Origin: Rubrivivax sp.
Lineage (GTDB): Bacteria > Pseudomonadota > Gammaproteobacteria > Burkholderiales > Burkholderiaceae_C
Direction of reading: 5' to 3'
NCBI GenBank assembly: GCA_016719535.1
Contig: JADJYX010000042.1
Coordinates: forward strand, 62,001-126,000
Length of the DNA: 64,000 nucleotides
In this document: piece by piece, positions 15,579-24,620 of the stretch
Layout of the letters: the number at the start of each line of letters is the position of its first letter
How positions within the stretch are numbered: position 1 is the stretch's first letter
The notes under the pieces: generated by a model
Databases searched by the model: none
What the model was told of the DNA's origin: nothing
What the model saw: the letters and a program-made list of their open reading frames with translations, nothing else
Program-made: the position numbers and the translations under genes

Positions 15579-17407
15579 GCCGATGCCTTCGGGCCGTCAT
15601 CGAAGAGCTCCCAGTCCAGCGCAAAACCGGCCATGAGCGTGCGCACCTGCTCGTGCAGCCCCGGGGCACCGGCGGCGGGCGCGGCGCCGGCGGGTACGAA
15701 GCGCAGCAGCAGGCGGCCCCCGCGGTCATCGGCCTGCACCGCCAGCCGGCTGTGCAGGCCGGCGCGCTGCAGGCGTTCACGCAGCACGCGCGCGGCCACC
15801 TGCTGGCGCAGTGCCGGCTTGTAGACCTTGCCGATGGCGGTGAGCGGCAACGCGGGCAGCACGTCGATGCGCCGCGGCACGGCGGCGCGCTCGGGGATGC
15901 GCGGCGCGGCAAAGGCCAGCAGTTCGTCCGCGTCCAGCGTGGCGCCGGGCCTGGCGACGACAAAGGCCACCGGCAGCTCGCCGGCATATTCGTCGGGTTC
16001 ACCGACCGCCGCCGCCATCGCCACCCCCGGGTGCTGCAGCAGCGCCTCCTCGATCACGCCGGGGTCGATGTTGTGCGCGCCGCGGATGATCACGTCCTTG
16101 GCGCGGCCGGTCACGTGCACGCGGCCCTGCGCGTCCACCAGGCCGATGTCCCCCGTGATCAGCCAGCCGTCGTCGAAGCTGCCGGCATTGCGCGCCGCAT
16201 CGGTATAGCCGGGCCCGACATGGGGGCCGCGCACGCGCAGCACGCCCTGGCCGTCGACCACCACCGTGCTGAAGGGCAGCGGCAACCCGCAGGCGCCGGG
16301 CGTGCGTGGCGCGCGCGCCGGCTCGATGGCGATCACGCCGGCGCATTCGGTCATGCCCAGGATGTTGCGCACCGGCACGCCGGTCTCGGACTCGAAGCGC
16401 TGCGCCAGCTCGGTGGGCAGCGGCGAGCCACCGGTGAGCGCCACGCGTACCCCCGCGGCATCGGCGGCCCCGCGTGGGGCGGCCAGCAGCGCCGTCATCA
16501 CGGTCGGCACCATCGCCAGCAGCGTGACGCGGTGCTCGCGCACCAGCGCCCAGGCGCGGGCGACGAAGGCGGCGTCGCGCCAACCGGCCGGCGGCGGCAG
16601 CAGCACTTCGGCGCCCGACAGCAGCATCGACAGCCCGTAGACGAAGGCGCCGGCCACGTGAAAGAGCGGAAAGCCGTTGAGGATGACGTCGTGCGCGCTG
16701 GCGTCGTACAGCCGCGCAGCGCCCCAGGCCGCGTGCAGCTGGTTGGCGTGCGTGTGCTGCGCCAGCTTGGGCGTGCCGGTGGTGCCGCCGGTGTGGAAGA
16801 GGGCGGCGATGCGCCCGGCGCCGGCCGCCGGCGTGAAGCGCAGCGCGGCGCCATCCTGCCCGGCCAGCGCTTCGCCGAAGTCCAGCGTGCCCTCGGCGGC
16901 GCCACCCACGGTCAGCACCGCACGCAGCGCCGGCAGCTGCCCGCGCAGCCGCTGCACGCGGGTGCCGATATCGCCCGCCGGATGGCCGGGCACCAGCGTC
17001 ACCACCAGGTTGACGCCGGCGGCGCCGAGCAGCGCCGCCAGGTGTTCGTCACCCAGCGCGTGGTTGATCGGGCAGGCCAGGCCGGCGGTCTCGGCACCCC
17101 ACAGCGCCAGCCAGGCCTCGGGCAGCGGCGGCAGCAGCAGTGCCACGCGCGGTTCGGTGGGGCCGGTCAGCGCCTGGAATGTGTTGGCGGCGCGGCGGAT
17201 GTCGACCAGCAGCTCGCGATGGGTCCAGCGCCGCGGGGCCGCATCGTCGACCGTGGCCAGCGCCGTCAGCGCGGGCCGGTCGGCATGCCGCCGGGCGACG
17301 TCGGTCAGCGCGTCGATCACCTGGTCGAAGGGCATCCAGCGCTGCGGCCCCAGGCGCTCGATCGCGCGCAGGTCGTCGACGGTGGCGATGGGGGTCAGGG
17401 GCAGCAT
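15575..17407 (-). CDS. Acyl-CoA synthetase (AMP-forming), long form
   Basis: A 610-residue ANL-family ligase. It has the P-loop ALFHTGGTTGTPKLAQ near residue 215, the ILGMTECAG motif near 350, YTDAARNAGSF, TGDIGLVDAQGRV near 420 and the catalytic lysine in PLTAIGKVYKPALR near 525. A ~70-residue C-terminal extension follows. It activates a fatty or aryl carboxylate as its CoA thioester. The start lies 21 nt after the amidase stop, and its own stop overlaps the isomerase-like gene. With the amidase upstream, a sensible reading is amide hydrolysis followed by CoA activation of the released acid. Confidence 0.84.
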   Translation of the reverse strand: MLPLTPIATVDDLRAIERLGPQRWMPFDQVIDALTDVARRHADRPALTALATVDDAAPRRWTHRELLVDIRRAANTFQALTGPTEPRVALLLPPLPEAWLALWGAETAGLACPINHALGDEHLAALLGAAGVNLVVTLVPGHPAGDIGTRVQRLRGQLPALRAVLTVGGAAEGTLDFGEALAGQDGAALRFTPAAGAGRIAALFHTGGTTGTPKLAQHTHANQLHAAWGAARLYDASAHDVILNGFPLFHVAGAFVYGLSMLLSGAEVLLPPPAGWRDAAFVARAWALVREHRVTLLAMVPTVMTALLAAPRGAADAAGVRVALTGGSPLPTELAQRFESETGVPVRNILGMTECAGVIAIEPARAPRTPGACGLPLPFSTVVVDGQGVLRVRGPHVGPGYTDAARNAGSFDDGWLITGDIGLVDAQGRVHVTGRAKDVIIRGAHNIDPGVIEEALLQHPGVAMAAAVGEPDEYAGELPVAFVVARPGATLDADELLAFAAPRIPERAAVPRRIDVLPALPLTAIGKVYKPALRQQVAARVLRERLQRAGLHSRLAVQADDRGGRLLLRFVPAGAAPAAGAPGLHEQVRTLMAGFALDWELFDDGPKASA

Positions 17408-17428
17408 GCCGGTGCGGCCTTCGGTGCG

Positions 17429-18832
17429 TCAGCGTGCCGCCGGATCGACCGCCGCCACCACCCCCTCACAGGCCTCGATCACCTCGCCGGCATCCAGGCA
17501 CAGGTCTTCGCGCCAGCGCGTGGCCATGATCTGCACGCCGGTGCGCAAGGCGCCGTGGCGGCCTACCGGCACCGCCAGGCCGGGCAGGCCCAGCAGCGGT
17601 GCGATCAGCGCCGCGCGCATCGAATCGAAGATCTCGCGTTGCCCCTCGACGGTGACGTCGCTGCGCTGCGCCGGCGGCAGGTGGCACAGCACCGGCGTCA
17701 CCAGCAACGGCCACTGCTCGAACCAGGCCAGCCAGCGCATCAGCAGCGCGTCGCGGCGCTGCAAGGCGGCGGCATAGGCGGCCAGGTCCACCGGCGGGTA
17801 CAGGTCCAGCCAGGCCTTCATCGCCGCCTTGGCATCGTCGTCGCCCACCTGCTGCATCAGCGGCCACAGGCCGAGGGCGCTGTCGGTGGCCAGGAGGGTG
17901 TGCCAGGTCTCGACGACCTGCGGAATCTCGGGCGGCAGCACCTCCTCCACGCGGTAGCCGGCCGCGGCCAGATGCGCACCGGCCTGGCGCACGGCGGCCG
18001 CCTGCGCCGGGTGCGTGCTGCCGCCGGGCACCTCGGGCACCAGCGCGACGCGGATCGGCCGCGCCGGCGCCGGCCCGGCCAGCGGCATGTCGGCCCACTT
18101 CCAGTCGCGGCGGTCGCCGCGCGCCATCGCCGCCAGCGCCAGCCGGGCGTCGCGCACGCTGCGCGTGTGCGGGCCCTGGGTGGACATCAGCTGCGCGCCG
18201 ATGGGCCGCCCGCCGGGCGCGCTGGCGTTGAGCGCCGGCACGCGGCCGAAGGCGGTGCGCAGGCCGACCACGCCGCAGCAGTGCGCCGGGATGCGCACCG
18301 AGCCGCCGATGTCGTTGCCATGCGCGATGGCGCCGATGCCGGTGGCCACCGCGGCGCCGGCGCCGCCGCTGGAACCGCCGGGGGTGATGGCCGCATCCAG
18401 CGGGTTGAGCGTGCGGCCGTGCAGTGCGTTGTCGCTGAAGATGCGCATCGAGAAGGGCGGTGCATTGGTGCGCCCGATGACGATGGCGCCGGCCGCCTTC
18501 AGGTTGGCCACCACCGGACTGTCCTCGGTGGCCATCAGGTCCTTCAGCGCCACCACACCGTTGTCGGTGGGGTGGCCCTGCTGGTCGACGTTGATCTTGG
18601 TCGTCACCGGCACACCGTGCAGCGGGCCCAGCGCGTCGCCGCGCGCACGTGCCGCGTCGGCGGCTGCGGCGGCGACCAGCGCCTCGTCGTCCAGGCGGCG
18701 CACCACGGCATTGATTGCCGGGTTGACCGCATCCAGGCGCGCCAGGGCGGACTGCACCGCCTCGCGCGCCGAGGCGCGGCCGCTGCGGATCAGGTGCGCC
18801 AGGTCGGTGGCGTCGAGTTGCCAGAGTTCCAT
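17429..18832 (-). CDS. Amidase (amidase-signature family)
   Basis: A 467-residue amidase. The Ser-cisSer-Lys triad is visible: Lys in PVTTKINVDQQG near residue 81, Ser in TPGGSSGGAG near 155 and Ser in DIGGSVRIPA near 179. The family hydrolyses amides, including indole-3-acetamide and aryl-acyl amides. The ATG at 18832 is chosen over an upstream one because the protein then starts at the conserved MELWQLDATDLAHLI segment with an AGG-containing ribosome site ~9 nt ahead. It leads the operon with the CoA ligase. Feeding the arylacetate cluster on the other strand is possible but unproven. Confidence 0.84.
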   Translation of the reverse strand: MELWQLDATDLAHLIRSGRASAREAVQSALARLDAVNPAINAVVRRLDDEALVAAAAADAARARGDALGPLHGVPVTTKINVDQQGHPTDNGVVALKDLMATEDSPVVANLKAAGAIVIGRTNAPPFSMRIFSDNALHGRTLNPLDAAITPGGSSGGAGAAVATGIGAIAHGNDIGGSVRIPAHCCGVVGLRTAFGRVPALNASAPGGRPIGAQLMSTQGPHTRSVRDARLALAAMARGDRRDWKWADMPLAGPAPARPIRVALVPEVPGGSTHPAQAAAVRQAGAHLAAAGYRVEEVLPPEIPQVVETWHTLLATDSALGLWPLMQQVGDDDAKAAMKAWLDLYPPVDLAAYAAALQRRDALLMRWLAWFEQWPLLVTPVLCHLPPAQRSDVTVEGQREIFDSMRAALIAPLLGLPGLAVPVGRHGALRTGVQIMATRWREDLCLDAGEVIEACEGVVAAVDPAAR

Positions 18833-18935
18833 CGGGGCGGCCTCGTGGTGATGACGATGTGAGCCATGATAGGTCGCTGCGCACCTCGGCGCGCAACACC
18901 GCATCGGCCGCCGCTGCCCGGTTCACCGCCGGCCC

Positions 18936-19919
18936 TCAGCGCCGCGCCGCCGCCAACGTTCGATAGCACCGGGCCGCGTCGTGCAGGCGCGCCACCACCG
19001 CGGCGCGCAGCGCGGCCGGCGCCACCACCTCCACCCCGGGCGCCAGTTGCAGCAGCGGGCCGGTGGCATGGTCGACCGACTCGATCGGGATCTGCAGCCG
19101 CAGGCGGCCGTCGGCGCGCCGTGACGGCGCTGCCGCGTCGACCGCCCGCGCCGCTGCACGGCCCAGCTGGCGCAGGCCGCGCAGGCCGGCGGGCGTGGCG
19201 AGCACGGTGGCCCGGGACCGCAGCAGCTCGCGCTCGAAGCGCCGCGTCGACGCGGTCCACCAGGCGGCCAGGTCGAAGTGCCGGGGCCGCTGCACGCGCG
19301 TCGGCAAGGCCTGCGCCTGCCCGATGCCGGCCACGCGGAAGGTGCGCGGCGCGCCCCGCACGGCAGCCACCAGGTACCAGGTGCCGGCCTTCAGCACCAG
19401 GCCCAGCGGATCGACGCTGCGCGTCGACGCGCTCGTCCAGCTTTCATAGTGCAGCGACAGGCGAAACCCGTTCCAGACGGCATCGGCCACGGTGGCCAGG
19501 TGCGGCGTCGCTTCCGCCTCGCGGTACCAGTCCACCGGGTCGAGGTGCAGCTTCTCGCCGATGCGCAGGGCATCGGCCCGAGCGTCGGCCGGCAGTGCGC
19601 TCAGCAGCTTCAGGCGCGCCGATGCCGCCGCCGACCCGAGGCCGAGCTGTGCCGCCGGCCCGGGCAGGCCGCTCAGCAGCACGGCCTGCGACTCCGACGG
19701 CGTGAGCCCGGTGAGCGTTGTCCGCCAGCCTTCGCGCAGCTGGAAGCCGCCCGCGCGGCCGCGTTCGGCGTAGACCGGCACGCCGGCGGCGCTGAGCTGG
19801 TCCACGTCGCGGTACAGCGTGCGCACCGAGACCTCGAGCGCATCGGCCAGCGCGCGTGCGCTCAGGCGGCCGCGCGTCTGCAGCAGCATCTGGATCGACA
19901 GCAGCCGGCTCGCGCGCAT
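18936..19919 (-). CDS. WYL-domain transcriptional regulator (YafY/DeoR-like HTH)
   Basis: A 327-residue regulator. Residues 1-60 are a winged helix (RLLSIQMLLQTRGRLSARAL, then SVRTLYRDVDQLSAAGVPV). The middle holds a WYL domain with SLHYES...VDPLGLVLKAGTWYLVA, and a WCX extension closes the protein. WYL domains sense ligands, often nucleic-acid-derived or small metabolites. It is divergent from a small gene at 20010, and an ACCTG/CAGGT inverted repeat in the 90-nt gap is a likely binding site. Confidence 0.86.
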   Translation of the reverse strand: MRASRLLSIQMLLQTRGRLSARALADALEVSVRTLYRDVDQLSAAGVPVYAERGRAGGFQLREGWRTTLTGLTPSESQAVLLSGLPGPAAQLGLGSAAASARLKLLSALPADARADALRIGEKLHLDPVDWYREAEATPHLATVADAVWNGFRLSLHYESWTSASTRSVDPLGLVLKAGTWYLVAAVRGAPRTFRVAGIGQAQALPTRVQRPRHFDLAAWWTASTRRFERELLRSRATVLATPAGLRGLRQLGRAAARAVDAAAPSRRADGRLRLQIPIESVDHATGPLLQLAPGVEVVAPAALRAAVVARLHDAARCYRTLAAARR

Positions 19920-19938
19920 CGTGCCCCCTTGGCCTAAA

Positions 19939-19959
19939 ACCTGTCACGCCATGGCAGGT
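19939..19959. promoter_or_regulatory. Inverted repeat between the WYL regulator and its divergent gene
   Basis: ACCTGTCA and TGGCAGGT form a near-perfect palindrome (outer arms ACCTG at 19939-19943, CAGGT at 19955-19959). It is centred 30 nt from the regulator start and 61 nt from the divergent gene. Position and symmetry suggest the WYL regulator's own operator; binding has not been shown. Confidence 0.45.
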
Positions 19960-20009
19960 ATTGTCGGACACACTGGCCGCCGTCCATCACTTCGGAACGG
20001 GATCGACCG

Positions 20010-20513
20010 ATGTCCTCGCTGCCTTCATCCACGCCGGATGCCGCCGTCGCGCCCGGCGACTTCGACTTTCTGATCGGCCGCTGGCGGGTGGCGCACCGAC
20101 GGCTGCGGCAACGGCTGGCCGGCTGCACCGAGTGGGACCACTTCACGGGCACGACGCAGGCCTGGCCACTGATGGCAGGCTTTGCCAATGTCGACGACAA
20201 CGGGCTCGACCTTCCGGGTGGCGCCTACCGCGCGATCTCGCTGCGCGCCTGGAACCCGGCGACGCGGCAATGGGCCATCTGGTGGCTGGACGGACGGCAC
20301 CCGCACCAGCTCGACGTGCCGGTGGTCGGCGGCTTCAGCGACGGCGTCGGGCGCTTCCATGCCGACGACCTGCTCGACGGGCGCCCGATCCGCGTGCGCT
20401 TCCTGTGGTCGGACATCACCGCCAGCCGCTGTCGCTGGCAGCAGGCCTTCTCGGCCGACGGCGGCCAGACCTGGGAGACCAACTGGGTGATGGACCTGAC
20501 GCGGCTGGGTTGA
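20010..20513 (+). CDS. DUF1579-like small protein (probable lipocalin-like fold)
   Basis: A 167-residue soluble protein with FDFLIGRWRVAHRRL near residue 18, a pattern of DUF1579-like proteins, followed by SLRAWNPATRQWAIWWLDG and a C-terminal WETNWVMDLTRL. Such proteins are predicted beta-barrels that may bind a small ligand; no catalytic residues are recognised. It is divergent from the WYL regulator with a shared palindromic gap, so it is probably the regulator's target. Its function is unknown. Confidence 0.68.
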   Translation: MSSLPSSTPDAAVAPGDFDFLIGRWRVAHRRLRQRLAGCTEWDHFTGTTQAWPLMAGFANVDDNGLDLPGGAYRAISLRAWNPATRQWAIWWLDGRHPHQLDVPVVGGFSDGVGRFHADDLLDGRPIRVRFLWSDITASRCRWQQAFSADGGQTWETNWVMDLTRLG

Positions 20514-20674
20514 CGGCGCACCGGCTCGGCCGGCCGACAGCGCGCGGGCTGACGCTGCAGGATGAGCGCGACCGGCTGGTGCGGGTCGGCTGATCCAGAT
20601 TCGCTTGACCTGGCGCGAGGCGGCGGTGCCATGCGCGGACATAGACTGCCCCGAATCCGACATCGAGGACGTCG

Positions 20675-21595
20675 ATGAGAAACACCCCCGCAGGCTTTTC
20701 GCATGTTCACTACGCGCTGATCGAGCACCTCGTGCCGCAGTACTGCGTGCACCACGAGCTGAACGCCGCGCCCATGAGCCTGAGCAACCAGGACGAGGGC
20801 GTGACGGTGGAGGTCGGGCCGTGCACGGTGTCGGCGCTGGTGGAGTTTCATGCGCCGCCGCAGGCGCCGCCCGAGGGCGAGTACGACCCGGCCAACTGGC
20901 GCGTGGGCTGGTTGCAGCGCGTCGAGTCGGGCGCCGTCATCTATTCGTACGGCGGCGGCAACGGGCCCGCGGTGCGGGCCGCGGTGGGGCCGGCGGCGCT
21001 GCCCTGCCGTGACTCCGACGGTGCAGGCCCGTTCTATGACCAGTCGATGGCGGGGGTGAAAGCCTTTGCCCGGCCGCCCCGCACGGCGGGCGAGGCAGCG
21101 CTGGAGGATGCGATGGCGCATCCCCTGGTGCCCTACCCGGCGCATGTGCAGCCCTTCCTCACCGGGCCGGACATCCGCTTCGTGACCCTGGAGGACCGGC
21201 CCGGCGCCGGCCATCTGCCGCTGAAGCTGACCTGCCGCCAGACCGCCGACCCGCGTGCCCGCGTGGGGCAGGCCTATACGCTGGGCTGGTTCGACCCGCT
21301 CGATCCGCGCCACGATGCGGGCACGGCCAAGTTGCAGCACATCGGCGGCAGCCTGCAGTTCAAGACCTGGCTGGTGATGCAGTTCATCCCGACCAAGCAG
21401 TTCCATGCCCTGCACCTGTTCGAATGGGAAGCCCGCTACGACCTCACGATCCACGGGCCGCTGTTCACCAAGGGCGGGGCCTCGGGCTCGCGCCTGATCC
21501 GCGAGACGGCGATCAAGGCCGAACTGCCGCCGAATCTGACCGACGGGCCGACGGCCAACCAGCTGGCCTGCGTGAAATTTCTGCCTCCGTACTGA
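20675..21595 (+). CDS. Hypothetical protein, 306 residues
   Basis: The reading frame has strong third-position GC bias and a protein-like composition. It starts MRNTPAGFSHVHYALIEHLV and ends LACVKFLPPY. There is no signal peptide or membrane segment. Aromatic-rich stretches (YTLGWFDPLDPRH, LHLFEWEARYDLTIHGP) suggest a beta-rich soluble protein. I do not recognise a family. It stands alone between the small WYL-linked gene and an orphan HigA antitoxin. Confidence 0.6.
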   Translation: MRNTPAGFSHVHYALIEHLVPQYCVHHELNAAPMSLSNQDEGVTVEVGPCTVSALVEFHAPPQAPPEGEYDPANWRVGWLQRVESGAVIYSYGGGNGPAVRAAVGPAALPCRDSDGAGPFYDQSMAGVKAFARPPRTAGEAALEDAMAHPLVPYPAHVQPFLTGPDIRFVTLEDRPGAGHLPLKLTCRQTADPRARVGQAYTLGWFDPLDPRHDAGTAKLQHIGGSLQFKTWLVMQFIPTKQFHALHLFEWEARYDLTIHGPLFTKGGASGSRLIRETAIKAELPPNLTDGPTANQLACVKFLPPY

Positions 21596-21682
21596 GCACC
21601 CCCAGGGCCGGGCTGCGCCCAGCCCGCCCCCCGCGGGGGTCAAGCCAAGTGGCAAAGCCACATTTGCTCGAGAGGACAACCG

Positions 21683-22012
21683 ATGAGCCGCCCTGTCAAC
21701 CGCATGCGGCCGGTGCACCCCGGGGAAGTGCTCCGGGAGGACGACCTGGCGCCGCTCGGCATGAGCGTGAATGCCCTGGCCATGGCCCTGGGCGTGCCGG
21801 CCACACGCATCCACGAGATCGTGAAGGAGCGCCGCGGCATCACGGCCGATACGGCGATGCGGCTGGCGCGCTATTTCGGTGGTGATGCCGAGTCATGGCT
21901 GGCGCTGCAGGCCGGCTACGACCTCGAGACCCTGGCGACCCGGGAAGAGATCGAACGTTCGATCCCGGTGCCTCACCCGGCCTCTGCCAAGGCGGTGCCG
22001 GCCAGACCATGA
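21683..22012 (+). CDS. higA: HigA-family antitoxin (XRE-type), no HigB toxin seen nearby
   Basis: A 109-residue protein with the HigA/VapI signature: RPVHPGEVLREDDLAPLGMS, then an XRE helix-turn-helix (VNALAMALGVPATRIHEIVK) and RGITADTAMRLARYFGGDAE. In HigBA systems the toxin gene normally sits just upstream. Only 87 nt separate this gene from the unknown upstream gene, too little for HigB, and nothing toxin-like follows. It is probably an orphan regulator. An AGAGGAC ribosome site precedes the ATG. Confidence 0.8.
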   Translation: MSRPVNRMRPVHPGEVLREDDLAPLGMSVNALAMALGVPATRIHEIVKERRGITADTAMRLARYFGGDAESWLALQAGYDLETLATREEIERSIPVPHPASAKAVPARP

Positions 22013-22152
22013 GGGTCAGCGGGCACGAGAAAACGCCGGACCCTGAAGGCCCCTGCGTGCGGCCTGCCCAGGCCGCCGGTGCCCCATCGATCGACGGTGT
22101 GCCGCTGCAGGAGGACCGCGACCGGCGGGTGTTGCGCGTCTGATCGGCCCCC

Positions 22153-22623
22153 TCAGACCGGACCCAGACGCTCCAGGAAGTCCGCGGGTGAAACGATCTC
22201 GTGCGTGGCCTGGCCCGCCAGCACCAGGAGATCGGCGTCACCGGTCACCAGCGCGTCGGCATCACCCGCGGCGGCCAGGTGCAGAAAGGGCAGGTCGAAG
22301 CGATCGCGGCACGCCGGCACGTCGGGCGGCGGATCGGGCACCCGGACCATCTGCGCCCAGGGCAGGTCGTCGGCCAGCAGTTCCTGCTGTTCCGCGGCAT
22401 CGAGCTTGAATTTCGGGTAGGCCAGCACGCGCACCAGTTCCCGTACCGTGGCGGTGCTGACCAGCGGCACGAAGCGATGGGCCTGCCAGGCCAGCCGCAG
22501 CGGCGCGAGGCGGCCGCGCGCGAAGACCAGCGCCGACAGCACGACCTTGGTGTCGAGCACGACGCGGGCCAGCCGGGCCGCCTTGCGCCCCCGCGCTCGG
22601 GGCTGCGCACGGGACGCGCTCAC
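22153..22623 (-). CDS. PIN-domain putative toxin (COG1569 type)
   Basis: A 156-residue PIN protein of the 'putative toxin-antitoxin component' branch. The N-terminal motif reads RVVLDTKVVLSALVF, where relatives have DTNV; the catalytic D is present but the next polar residue is changed to K. The second acid is in VRELVRVLAYPKF and the C-terminal acids in DADALVTGDADLLVL. It overlaps the AbrB-type gene upstream by 4 nt, so the two form a TA-like pair. Confidence 0.8.
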   Translation of the reverse strand: MSASRAQPRARGRKAARLARVVLDTKVVLSALVFARGRLAPLRLAWQAHRFVPLVSTATVRELVRVLAYPKFKLDAAEQQELLADDLPWAQMVRVPDPPPDVPACRDRFDLPFLHLAAAGDADALVTGDADLLVLAGQATHEIVSPADFLERLGPV

Positions 22624-22844
22624 GCCTTGCGCCGGGCCCAGGTGACGGCAGCCGCCAGATCGGCTTCGGTCAGCTGCAATTCGGCCAGCCTGGCGCGCAC
22701 CGCATCACCCCGCTGGATGCGCACGGGCGTCAGCACGATCTGACCGTCGCGCGCCTCGACGTCGAAATACTCCGCGGGGCCGACCGCCTCGGTGATGCTC
22801 TTGGGCAGCGTGAGCTGGTTCTTCGATGTGAGCTTGGCCAGCAT
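22620..22844 (-). CDS. AbrB/SpoVT-family antitoxin
   Basis: A 74-residue protein starting MLAKLTSKNQLTLPKSITEA, the swapped-hairpin AbrB DNA-binding fold, followed by EYFDVEARDGQIVLTPVRI. The remaining helix (ARLAELQLTEADLAAAVTWA) would bind the toxin. The ATG at 22844 has a GGAGGT ribosome site 7 nt upstream. A perfect 17-nt palindrome lies just before it and is the likely autoregulatory operator. Confidence 0.83.
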   Translation of the reverse strand: MLAKLTSKNQLTLPKSITEAVGPAEYFDVEARDGQIVLTPVRIQRGDAVRARLAELQLTEADLAAAVTWARRKA

Positions 22845-22859
22845 CGCAGAGACCTCCAA

Positions 22860-22876
22860 AGCAAGGAATCCTTGCT
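22860..22876 (-). promoter_or_regulatory. Perfect palindrome upstream of the AbrB/PIN pair
   Basis: AGCAAGGAATCCTTGCT is an exact 8+8 inverted repeat around one central base, 16-32 nt upstream of the antitoxin start. AbrB-type antitoxins usually repress their own operon through such sites. It could instead form a small RNA hairpin in the leader. Confidence 0.5.
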
Positions 22877-22897
22877 CTATCCCTCGCGCGCCGCCGG

Positions 22898-23728
22898 CTA
22901 TTTGATGCCGGCGCGCATGAACGACTGCACGAACTGGCGCTGGAAGAGCAGAAAGCCGATCAGCAGCGGCGCGCTCGTCATCAGCGTGGCGGCGGTGATG
23001 ATGGACCAGTCGATGCCCTGGTCGGTGCTGGCAAAGACCTGCAGGCCCACGGTGAGCGGGCGCGATTCGACGGAATTGGTCACCACCAGCGGCCACAGGA
23101 AGTTGTTCCAGTGGTGGCTGACCGACACCAGCGCAAAGGCCAGGTACACCGGCCTGGCCAGCGGCACGTAGACGCGCCAGAGGATCTGCAGCGCACCGGC
23201 GCCTTCCACGCGCGCGGCCTCGTCCAGTTCCTTCGGCACGCCGAGGAAGGTCTGGCGCAGCAGGAAGATGGCAAAGGCCGATGCGAAATACGGCAGGCCG
23301 ATGCCGACCAGCGTGTCGATCAGGCCCAGGCGCGACAGCGTGCGGTAGTTTTCCACCAGCAGGATGTCGGGCATGACCATCAGCTGCACCAGCACCAGTG
23401 CGAAGAGGACGTTCTTGCCGCGGAAGCTGAAGCGTGCAAAGGCATAGGCGGCCAGCGTGCACAGCACCAGCTGCACCGACAGGATCATCACCACCAGCAA
23501 GGCGGTATTGAGGAAATAACGCGCAAACGGTGCGGCCGACCAGGCGTTGCGAAAGTTGTCCAGCGTCAGCGGTGCGGTGAGCGTGAAGCGCGCCGAATAC
23601 TCGCTCGGGTGGAAGGCCGTCCAGATGGCATAGGCCAGCGGCGCAAACCACAGCAGCGCCAGCACCCAGGCGGCCAGGGTGTCGAGCCAGGTCGGCTGCT
23701 GGTAGCTGGTGACCGCAGCGGCGCTCAT
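22898..23728 (-). CDS. ABC sugar/glycerol-phosphate-type transporter permease (UgpE/MalG-like)
   Basis: A 276-residue inner-membrane permease with six predicted helices. It has the cytoplasmic EAA loop DEAARVEGAGALQILWRVYVPL near residue 190, which docks on the ATPase. It is the second permease of a CUT1-type importer and the last gene of its operon. Its start at 23728 overlaps the end of the first permease gene by 4 nt. The long upstream extension of the frame only reads through the other permease. Confidence 0.87.
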   Translation of the reverse strand: MSAAAVTSYQQPTWLDTLAAWVLALLWFAPLAYAIWTAFHPSEYSARFTLTAPLTLDNFRNAWSAAPFARYFLNTALLVVMILSVQLVLCTLAAYAFARFSFRGKNVLFALVLVQLMVMPDILLVENYRTLSRLGLIDTLVGIGLPYFASAFAIFLLRQTFLGVPKELDEAARVEGAGALQILWRVYVPLARPVYLAFALVSVSHHWNNFLWPLVVTNSVESRPLTVGLQVFASTDQGIDWSIITAATLMTSAPLLIGFLLFQRQFVQSFMRAGIK

Positions 23729-24594
23729 TGGTAATGGGTGCGGCGGTCGAGCACGAAGAACTGCACCAGGGCCACCAGGGCCAGCAGCGCCAGCATCACC
23801 ACCGTGATGGCGGCGGCATAGCCCTGGTCCCAGAATTTGAAGCCCACCTCGTACAGGTGATACAGCAGCAGCGCGGTCGCGTTGTCGGGGCCGCCGCGCG
23901 TCATCACGAAGACATGGTCCACCAGCCGGAAGGCATTGATGACGGCATTGACGCCGATGAAGAGCGTGGTCGGCATCAGCAGCGGCCACAGCACGCGGCG
24001 GAAGAAGAACCAGCGGCTGGCGCCTTCGATGGCGGAGGCTTCGCGCAGGCTGGGGTTGATGCCCTGCAGCGCCGCCAGGTAGAAGATCATGAAGAAGCCG
24101 GCCTCCTTCCACACCGCCACCACGGTGATGGCGGCCAGCGCGGTGGACGGGTCGCCCAGCCAGTTGCGCGACGGCAGGCCGAACAGGCCGCCCACCTGTT
24201 CCAGCAGGCCGTAGGTGGGCGTGTAGAAGAAGAGCCAGATGTTGGCCACTGCGATCATCGGCAGCACGGTGGGCGTGAAATAGGCCAGGCGCAGAAAGGC
24301 GCGGCCGGCGATGCGGCCGTTGACCCACAGCGCCATCGCCAGCGCCAGGCCGATGGATGCCGGGATGGTGCCCAGCGCAAACCACAGGTTGTTGCGCAGC
24401 GCGCGCCAGAACACCGGGTCTTCCACCATCACCCGGTAGTTCTCCAGCCCCACCCACACCGCGGCGCGATTCGGCTTTGGCGTGGAGAAGAAGCTGTCGA
24501 TCACCGTGCCCACGGCCGGCCAGTGCGTGAAGCCCGCCAGCAGCACGAAGGCCGGCAGCAGCAGCAAATACGCGTGGACGGCGCGGGTGTTCAC
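23725..24594 (-). CDS. ABC sugar/glycerol-phosphate-type transporter permease (UgpA/MalF-like)
   Basis: A 289-residue inner-membrane permease with six helices. The first is AYLLLLPAFVLLAGFTHWPA. The EAA loop REASAIEGASRWFFFRRVLWPL lies near residue 195. It pairs with the UgpE-like permease to form the channel of a CUT1 importer. It lies 26 nt after the binding-protein gene and is co-transcribed with it. The transported solute is not identifiable from the permeases. Confidence 0.87.
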   Translation of the reverse strand: MNTRAVHAYLLLLPAFVLLAGFTHWPAVGTVIDSFFSTPKPNRAAVWVGLENYRVMVEDPVFWRALRNNLWFALGTIPASIGLALAMALWVNGRIAGRAFLRLAYFTPTVLPMIAVANIWLFFYTPTYGLLEQVGGLFGLPSRNWLGDPSTALAAITVVAVWKEAGFFMIFYLAALQGINPSLREASAIEGASRWFFFRRVLWPLLMPTTLFIGVNAVINAFRLVDHVFVMTRGGPDNATALLLYHLYEVGFKFWDQGYAAAITVVMLALLALVALVQFFVLDRRTHYQ

Positions 24595-24620
24595 GGTGAT
24601 CGGTCAGGCCGCGCGGGGGG

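Noticed and set aside
21596..21682. GC-rich hairpins before higA as a possible riboswitch
   Set aside because: Only a generic C/G palindrome near 21610-21640; no riboswitch core could be built.
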